Assembly (NCBI GenBank): GCA_002372375.1
Contig: DFGJ01000039.1
Span: 1 to 31,837, forward strand
DNA length: 31,837 bases
Reading direction: 5' to 3'
DNA from: Ruminococcaceae bacterium UBA3753
GTDB taxonomy: Bacteria > Bacillota > Clostridia > Oscillospirales > Acutalibacteraceae
Below, one piece after another: positions 27,114 through 31,837 of this stretch; within the stretch, counting starts at the first letter, position 1, and the number at the start of each line of letters is the position of its first letter. The notes below the pieces were generated by a model that was not told where the DNA came from, searched no databases, and worked only from the letters and a program-made list of their open reading frames with translations. A program made the position numbers and the translations under genes.

Positions 27114-27149
27114 AACTACACTTGAGGCTGACGTTAAGTGTAGTTTTTT
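27114..27149 (+). terminator. Strong intrinsic terminator
   Basis: AACTACACTT (27114-27123) pairs perfectly with AAGTGTAGTT (27136-27145) over 10 bp with a 12-nt loop, followed directly by further T. It is the best terminator in the window and would end transcription from the toxin gene or from a small RNA after it. Confidence 0.75.
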
Positions 27150-27267
27150 GTTTGAAATTGAATTTACCTAAGACTAAAAATAAATATATACAGTTAAGAT
27201 AAAACAGTAAATAAATTATGAAAAAGTCTAAAATAAACACAATTTAGCAGCTAGTGACAACAATTAA

Positions 27268-27935
27268 CGAACATTTAGACATGCATATGTTTTGTTATAA
27301 CGTATTTTCGCAAAGGCAGATTGGCCCGGTGTCTTTACTGACTAAGGCAAACCAGTTACACCACTTCCACTTGTCTTCCAATATCAACGTCATGTTTAGA
27401 ATGGGTACGACGGTGGGTTTGTTGCACACAGAGCAACGAACGTTTAGGTATACATATGTTTTGCCATAATGTCTTTCCACAAAGGCAAATTGACCCGGTG
27501 TCTTTACTGACTAAGACAAACCAGCCACGCCACTTCCACTTGTCTTCCAATACCAACGTCATGTCCAGAACGGGTACGATGGAAGCTATGTTTCACACAG
27601 AGCAACGAACGTTTAGGTATGCATATGTTTTGCCATAACGTCTTTCCACAAAGGCAGACTGGCCCGGTGTCTTTACTGACTAAGACAAACCATTTACGCC
27701 ACTTCCACTTGTTTTCCAATACCAACGTCATGTTTAGAACGGGTACGATGGAGGTGCGTTGCTACACAGAATAGACATGCATACGTTTTGTTATAACGTA
27801 TTTTCAAAAAGGCAGACTAGCTCAGCACCTTCTCCGACTAAGACAAACCAATCACGCCACTCCCACTTGTCTTCCAATACTAACATCACATTTGTAGCTG
27901 GCGCGATAGAGGGTACATTGCACACAAAACAAGGT
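27268..27935. repeat. Tandem array, four units of about 169 bp, higher GC
   Basis: The block CACTTCCACTTGTCTTCCAA recurs at 27362, 27531 and 27700 and, changed, at 27858; periods are 169, 169 and 158. Other shared blocks are AAAGGCAGA(T/C)TGG, GGTGTCTTTACTGACTAAG, TATGTTTTG(T/C)(T/C)ATAACGT and CAACGAACGTTTAGG. GTCTT and AAGAC inside each of the first three units can pair across 8 nt. The array is visibly richer in G+C than its AT-rich surroundings. Short frames appear in both directions because the unit has few stops, but the period is not a multiple of three and no ribosome sites are seen. No source gene was found in the window. Confidence 0.85.
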
Positions 27936-28015
27936 TAAAAAAATATGACTCAGACTTCAAAAATACGGAAAGGAGCACTACGGCAATCCGTGACCAAAAA
28001 ATAAAGAACACCTGG

Positions 28016-28600
28016 TCAATTACTGCTAACAGCAGATGTACCCCTTTCTTTCAGGTAAGTAGCTTCCAAGTCAGCTATATGCAACTTGACTATGAGCGGA
28101 TATTTCTCAAATGCAAGGCTAAGCGCAAAACTTCCTGCCTTAACAGAGTCATCAAATCCACCCATATGCCAGCGTATTGCCATCGCTTCCTCGGGTTTAA
28201 GTTTCATAAATCTTTCAATAATATAAACCGATTTTTCACCATGTCCGTAAGGGAAAGCATCATCAACTGTGTAAAACGGTTTTTTCTCCCATTCTCCGGT
28301 TTTTTCATTCTTTACATTCCTGCTGGAAATTTTGTAAAAATTAGTTTTACAAACATCATGTAAAAGTGCGCATATAGCAAAACTTTCCCTGTTATCTTTT
28401 TCACTAAAAAATCTCTGCATAAATGTATGATACACTGTGACACAATGTTGCACCAAACCGCCTCTGCACGCACAATGATACTTTGTACTGGCAGGTGCCG
28501 AAAAAAAATCAGTAGTTTCTAACCATGCAAGAAGTTCACTACTACCGCATCTCTTAATCTCTTTTTTGTAAATTTCAATAAAATCGTCAACGTAATTCAT
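28016..28600 (-). CDS. HD-domain phosphohydrolase-like protein
   Basis: 194 residues from ATG 28600. The metal-binding HD signature is complete: H52 in LVQHCVTVY, H81-D82 in ALLHDVCK, further His at 120 (YGHGEKS) and 145 (RWHMGG), and D177 in LHIADLEATY. Such proteins are metal-dependent phosphohydrolases acting on nucleotides or RNA; the substrate cannot be read from sequence. ATG 28600 is preferred over the TTG at 28627 because AGTGGTGAT just before it matches an extended Shine-Dalgarno sequence. It has its own promoter at 28644-28672. Small HD proteins of this kind are common in Clostridia and in phages; no other phage gene is nearby. Confidence 0.85.
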   Translation of the reverse strand: MNYVDDFIEIYKKEIKRCGSSELLAWLETTDFFSAPASTKYHCACRGGLVQHCVTVYHTFMQRFFSEKDNRESFAICALLHDVCKTNFYKISSRNVKNEKTGEWEKKPFYTVDDAFPYGHGEKSVYIIERFMKLKPEEAMAIRWHMGGFDDSVKAGSFALSLAFEKYPLIVKLHIADLEATYLKERGTSAVSSN

Positions 28601-28601
28601 A

Positions 28602-28610
28602 ATCACCACT
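28602..28610 (-). promoter_or_regulatory. Extended Shine-Dalgarno deciding the HD gene start
   Basis: On the minus strand AGTGGTGAT directly precedes T-ATG and matches the AGGAGGTGAT complement of 16S rRNA at all but one or two positions. This supports ATG 28600 over the longer TTG frame. Confidence 0.5.
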
Positions 28611-28643
28611 ATACACAAAATTTTCAACTGAAAAATTATCTGT

Positions 28644-28672
28644 ATTATAGTTTATAATGTATGGAACTTCAA
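28644..28672 (-). promoter_or_regulatory. Sigma-A promoter of the HD-domain gene
   Basis: On the minus strand TTGAAG (28667-28672), a 17-nt spacer and a perfect TATAAT (28644-28649), 44 nt before the ATG. Confidence 0.7.
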
Positions 28673-28814
28673 CTGTATTTTCTTATTTTAAAAGTCTAGG
28701 ATTTTTGTGTCATATTTTAAATTTGGCATTTTCTTCGGCCTTAATTATTACAGAAATTTGACTATTGGCAAGAAACGTTCAAATTTTCGAAATTTTGTTT
28801 ATGCCGAAGAGGCA

Positions 28815-28839
28815 CAATATTTTGTTGAACAAAATACTG
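28815..28839. repeat. Near-perfect 25-nt palindrome
   Basis: Eleven of twelve base pairs match around a single central G, with a core of ATTTTGTT/AACAAAAT. Short-spaced symmetry like this suits a dimeric DNA-binding protein site, though a hairpin followed by TTTTTG on the plus strand is also possible. Confidence 0.4.
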
Positions 28840-29276
28840 TTTTTGTGGAATTGATGAAAGTGGATATATTGGGCAAAATTGCTCTTCATAAAAAATAAGA
28901 ACATAAACTTTAAACAAGATTATATTTTTATAATAATGAATTTTTCGTGCAAAATATACTAAAAGCAGCAATAGAGTTGTCTTGTTTTTTCGGTGAATTA
29001 AGTTTTAGCTTTCTCTACTAAAAATCTTATAAGAGCAGTATGAAATACAATTTTGTCAAAACACACAGTTCTTGAATTGCTCTTTTTGGTGTATGTATAA
29101 TTATATTCACAATCTTTGAACAAGTACTTCTGTTTTTTACATGAAAACCACTTTTAACTTTCTTGGTGAACCACATTTTGAGAGTTTTTGCCTAATGATC
29201 GTATTTTATAAATTAATATACTTAACCGATTTTTTAACTGTCTTAACTTTTGATATTCAAAAAAAATTAAAGGCAT

Positions 29277-29282
29277 TATAAT
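29277..29282 (+). promoter_or_regulatory. -10 element before the DnaC-like gene
   Basis: Perfect TATAAT 30 nt before the start codon. The matching -35 is poor (a TTGATA at 29250 is 21 nt away, too far), so this is only a candidate. Confidence 0.35.
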
Positions 29283-29312
29283 GGTTAGAATTTATTTTTT
29301 GGAAAGTGTTCA

Positions 29313-30323
29313 ATGGGCTACAACAGAGAAATATATGAGTCGGCTAAAAGCTTTTTAGATGGTGTTAGGGCAAAAAATATTAAAGCATACGGGAAGAAAA
29401 AAAAATGGTTTAGAGATAATTACCCTGATGGTGCAGAGATTGAGCGGGAAATAGCAAAAACGGCTGTTTTAGTGGCTAGGATGTTGGTTTCGGGCAATTC
29501 AGATATATCAAAAATAACAAAAATAAAAGAAAAAAACAGAGAATTAATCAAAAAGTTAGGTATTTTTTTAAAAGAGGTCGGTTTACCAGAGGATTATTTA
29601 AGGCCGTGCTATGACTGTAGAGTTTGTTTGGATACTGGATATGTTGACGGTGTTATGTGTAGGTGTTTAAAAAGAATTTTGCAAAAGGAAGCTTATAACA
29701 GTTTAAACAAGCTTTCGCCATTGTCATTGAGCAGTTTCGATTCTTTTGATCTAAAATATTATGACCCTATTGTAAAAGCAGATCCAAAAGGAAGTAAAAC
29801 GACGACTCAGCGCGAAAAAATGAGCAATATTTATAGTTTTTGTAAAAATTATGCAAAGAAATTCAATGTTGGTTCTACAAATATATTGATGATGGGAGAA
29901 ACTGGGTTAGGTAAGACACATCTTTCACTGGCAATTGCAAATGAGGTTATAAGAAATGGTTTTGGTGTAATTTATGTTTCTGTTCCGAGTATAGTTTGTA
30001 AATTAGAGAAAGAGAGGTATCGCTATGTTGGCGGGAAAACGGAGGATATTTTGCTTGAATGTGATCTGCTGATATTAGACGATTTAGGAACAGAATATCG
30101 TACACAATTTTCTAATTCCGCGATATATAATATTATAAATTCCAGATTACTTTGTTCAAAAAGCACAATTATTAGCACAAATTATACCATTCAGTCGATA
30201 GAATCTGATTACTCTAAAAGACTGGTTTCGCGTCTGTGGGGGGAGTATAGGCTTTTAAAGTTTTGTGGTACAGACGTTAGAACACAGAAGGCTGTCGAGA
30301 GGGTCAGGATGACGAGCAATTAG
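29313..30323 (+). CDS. DnaC-like AAA+ ATP-binding protein
   Basis: 336 residues. The N-terminal third (1-95) is helical and Lys-rich. A Cys cluster follows at C99, C102, C105, C116 and C118, a likely zinc site such as that of the DnaI N-terminal domain. The C-terminal AAA+ domain has Walker A GETGLGKT with K201, Walker B LLILDDLG with D256-D257, a sensor-like STNY block and a late arginine-rich RLVSRLW block. This layout matches the helicase-loader-like DnaC/DnaI group common in Clostridia. Replicative helicase loading is the family role, but chromosomal and mobile-element versions look alike, so the role is inferred. ATG 29313 follows GGAAAG (29301-29306) at 6 nt. No transposase or dnaB neighbour is seen. 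Confidence 0.88.
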   Translation: MGYNREIYESAKSFLDGVRAKNIKAYGKKKKWFRDNYPDGAEIEREIAKTAVLVARMLVSGNSDISKITKIKEKNRELIKKLGIFLKEVGLPEDYLRPCYDCRVCLDTGYVDGVMCRCLKRILQKEAYNSLNKLSPLSLSSFDSFDLKYYDPIVKADPKGSKTTTQREKMSNIYSFCKNYAKKFNVGSTNILMMGETGLGKTHLSLAIANEVIRNGFGVIYVSVPSIVCKLEKERYRYVGGKTEDILLECDLLILDDLGTEYRTQFSNSAIYNIINSRLLCSKSTIISTNYTIQSIESDYSKRLVSRLWGEYRLLKFCGTDVRTQKAVERVRMTSN

Positions 30324-30662
30324 TTTAATAAAAATCTCTGGATTTTGTTGTGAATTACAATTTTTGTTTTTTGTGCCTTGTGTGTTGTATAAAGTTTTGT
30401 AAAAACACTCTGGACTGTATGAACTAAGTGTGCGATATTAGAGCAGGTTGGATTTAAGTATTAAGTGAAAAGATAAAGTTTATCGGCATTTGATTGACTA
30501 TTCAGTGGTAAGAAAAATGGATAATTGATGTGGCAAGTAGACTGCAGTTAATGTGGGTAAGTTTTCTAAAATTTTAGTGTAAGAGTTTCGTCTGTTGTTT
30601 TTGGAATAATAAAAAATTGGATATTTTTAGTATAAATTTTTAAAACAATCGGTAAAGAATTT
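30324..30662. other. Short intergenic gap before folK
   Basis: About 340 nt, T- and G-rich on the plus strand. A TATAAA near 30631 lacks a proper -35. No repeat, terminator or gene is evident. Confidence 0.4.
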
Positions 30663-31184
30663 ATGCATGAAGTTATTTTGAGTTTTGGATCAAATTTAGG
30701 AAATAGATATGAAAATTTAGAAAAAGCTTTATATCTTGTGAATCAACTTCCCGGAACTAAGATAAAAAAGATATCAAAGATATATGAAACTTCACCGGTA
30801 AATACTCCAGACATTCAGAAATTTTATTTAAATTGTTGCGCAGTAGCTGAAACGGAGTATGAACCTCATATTTTTTTAGGTTTTTGTTTGGGAATAGAAA
30901 CATCGCTTGGAAGAAAACGACCTTATAAAAACGCACCTAGAATTATTGATATAGATTTAATTATGTACGATAGGATATGCATAAAGACTAAAAATCTAAC
31001 AGTGCCACATACTTCCTGGAAAGACCGCAAATTCGTCTTGCAACCACTTTGTGATCTCTACGAAGACAGACAAAGCGGCAAAGAAAACTTAAATCACCTT
31101 TTAAATAAACTTGAAAAGCAACATGCAAGGCTTTTCGATGAAGGAGGAACACGACTGTTGGAGCGGATCAACTCTGCCATGTAG
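30663..31184 (+). CDS. folK: 2-amino-4-hydroxy-6-hydroxymethyldihydropteridine diphosphokinase
   Basis: HPPK transfers pyrophosphate from ATP to hydroxymethyl-dihydropterin in folate synthesis. The 173-residue protein has normal length and the family order: LSFGSNLGNRYENL at the N-terminus, the ISKIYETSPV block, the central GIETSLGRKR, the metal and ATP block PRIIDIDLIMYD, and the late VPHTSWKDRKFVLQPL. ATG 30663 has only a weak upstream purine stretch (GGTAAAG). folP and folB are not adjacent, unlike in many Bacillota, although genes beyond the window cannot be excluded. The gene converges on the FakA-type gene with a 75-nt gap. Confidence 0.94.
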   Translation: MHEVILSFGSNLGNRYENLEKALYLVNQLPGTKIKKISKIYETSPVNTPDIQKFYLNCCAVAETEYEPHIFLGFCLGIETSLGRKRPYKNAPRIIDIDLIMYDRICIKTKNLTVPHTSWKDRKFVLQPLCDLYEDRQSGKENLNHLLNKLEKQHARLFDEGGTRLLERINSAM

Positions 31185-31259
31185 AACCGGGATGAAACAA
31201 AACTAGTTGCTAAAAGAAATACAGAACGAAAATTATAAATGCAGATATGGTAAACCGAA

Positions 31260-31837
31260 TTACTCTACTGAGATAATGTAATGATAGACCGGCTGACCGC
31301 CGTTGACCAAAGAAATCTCTACTCTTTTTCCATATTTGTTTTGAAGCAAACCGAAAAGCCTTTTAGCTTCATCTGTTGTAACATTTTGGCCATAAAAGAG
31401 TGTTAAAAAACTCGTGGAACTTTTTATCATACCATGTAAAAGCTTCATTGCTGCCTTATCTACATTTTTTGACTTACACACCAATTTTCCATCTGCAAGA
31501 GCAATTATATCACCTTTTTTCACTCTAAGTCTGCCAAACTCAGCGTCTCTAGAGGCAAACGTTATCTGCCCCGTTTGTACATTTTCTGCACTTTTAACCA
31601 TCTCAGAAAAGTTTTCATTGTCCGTTTTGTCCTCAGAAAAAGCCAACAGAGCGCAAACACCCTGCGAAATTGTCTTAGACGGGACAATATGTACGCGTTT
31701 TTCTTTAACTAGCTTCGTTGCTTGCTCAGCCGCAAGTAGAATATTCTTATTATTCGGAAAAACAAATACCGTATTGGCTGATACACTTTTAATAGCATCG
31801 GCGATATTATTTGTGCTGGGATTCATAGTCTGTCCGC
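31260..31837 (-). CDS. FakA/YloV-type DAK domain protein, C-terminal part only
   Basis: The frame is open to the right edge, so this is the last 192 or so residues of a longer protein (family about 550). The visible part starts in the conserved block GGQTMNPST, then has TVFVFPNNKNILLAAEQA and a C-terminal domain ending near VYHYIISVE. These match the C-terminal region of YloV/FakA, the fatty-acid kinase subunit that acts with FakB to phosphorylate exogenous fatty acids for phospholipid synthesis. The kinase (DAK2/DhaL) domain itself is outside the window, so the assignment rests on the C-terminal motifs. The internal ATG at 31826 is not the start, since the conserved residues continue upstream of it. 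Confidence 0.85.
   Translation of the reverse strand, partial: GQTMNPSTNNIADAIKSVSANTVFVFPNNKNILLAAEQATKLVKEKRVHIVPSKTISQGVCALLAFSEDKTDNENFSEMVKSAENVQTGQITFASRDAEFGRLRVKKGDIIALADGKLVCKSKNVDKAAMKLLHGMIKSSTSFLTLFYGQNVTTDEAKRLFGLLQNKYGKRVEISLVNGGQPVYHYIISVE

Larger units (their letters stand above)
28673..29312. other. Intergenic between the HD gene and the DnaC-like gene
   Basis: About 0.64 kb, AT-rich. It holds a near-perfect 25-nt palindrome (28815-28839) and a TATAAT at 29277-29282. Short frames at 28707-28898 (+) and 28762-28971 (-) overlap each other across the palindrome and have no ribosome site. Confidence 0.45.

Noticed and set aside
26965..27171. 68-codon plus-strand frame after the toxin gene, considered as an antitoxin
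   Set aside because: It overlaps the strong terminator at 27114-27149, has no ribosome site and does not resemble MazE/EndoAI.
27254..27731. Several 60-75-codon frames on both strands in the 169-bp array
   Set aside because: They are repeats of the same low-stop unit; the period is not a multiple of three, so frames do not carry through, and no ribosome sites were seen.
28707..28971. Overlapping 63-codon (+) and 69-codon (-) frames before the DnaC-like gene
   Set aside because: They overlap on opposite strands around a palindrome, lack ribosome sites and have no recognisable motifs.
29313..30323. DnaC-like gene considered as an IS21 IstB transposase helper
   Set aside because: The N-terminal Cys cluster and 336-residue length fit the DnaI/DnaC-like group better, and no IstA gene or inverted repeats flank it.

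Overview
The window looks like the chromosome of a low-GC Bacillota, most likely a Clostridia member. The EndoA/MazF-type toxin, the FakA/YloV-type protein, the long MutL, the DnaC-like ATPase with a Cys cluster and the consensus sigma-A promoters all fit that. Only about 59% of the window is covered by genes I can support. Many intergenic gaps are 0.3 to 1.7 kb, several are filled with locus-specific tandem repeats, and several genes start at TTG or GTG. Low coding density with large exported proteins of unknown function would suit a host-associated or symbiotic lineage with relaxed genome streamlining. That is inference; no taxonomic marker is present.

Layout, left to right. 1-4575 (-): a giant exported repeat protein, cut by the left edge. 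5429-6268 (+): undecaprenyl-diphosphate phosphatase (uppP). 7098-7226 (+): consensus promoter and tRNA-Arg(CCU). 7312-7998 and 9233-9973 (+): two queuosine genes, queC and the yhhQ-type precursor transporter, separated by a 174-bp-period array. 12702-11698 (-): miaA, followed by a large array built from its own 3' end. 16078-13646 (-): mutL, preceded by eight extra copies of its own leader plus first 31 codons. 17537-18196 (+): deoC, followed by six extra copies of its own 3' end. 19936-20736 (+): dapB. 24149-21699 (-): a secreted Asn/Gln-rich repeat protein. 24457-25119 (+): a TenA-family protein with a decayed copy of its 3' end just downstream. 26205-25387 (-): an exported coiled-coil protein. 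26479-26841 (+): an EndoA/MazF toxin without a visible antitoxin. 27268-27935: a 169-bp-period array. 28600-28016 (-): an HD-domain protein. 29313-30323 (+): a DnaC-like ATPase. 30663-31184 (+): folK. 31837-31260 (-): the C-terminal part of a FakA/YloV-type protein, cut by the right edge.

The housekeeping genes are a scattered set serving cell-wall lipid recycling (uppP), lysine/diaminopimelate synthesis (dapB), tRNA modification (queC, yhhQ, miaA), mismatch repair (mutL), deoxynucleoside catabolism (deoC), thiamine salvage (tenA) and folate synthesis (folK). They do not form one pathway or a clear operon.

The most unusual signal is a recurring architecture. At four genes (miaA 3' end, mutL 5' end, deoC 3' end, tenA 3' end) the terminal part of the gene plus its flank has been duplicated outward, in units of about 130 to 185 bp, from one extra copy up to nine. 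The intact gene stays at one end of the array. Three further arrays of 167 to 175 bp period lie between other genes and have no clear source gene. I know of no named element with this behaviour. The second signal is a set of three exported proteins, two of them built from repeated modules I do not recognise.
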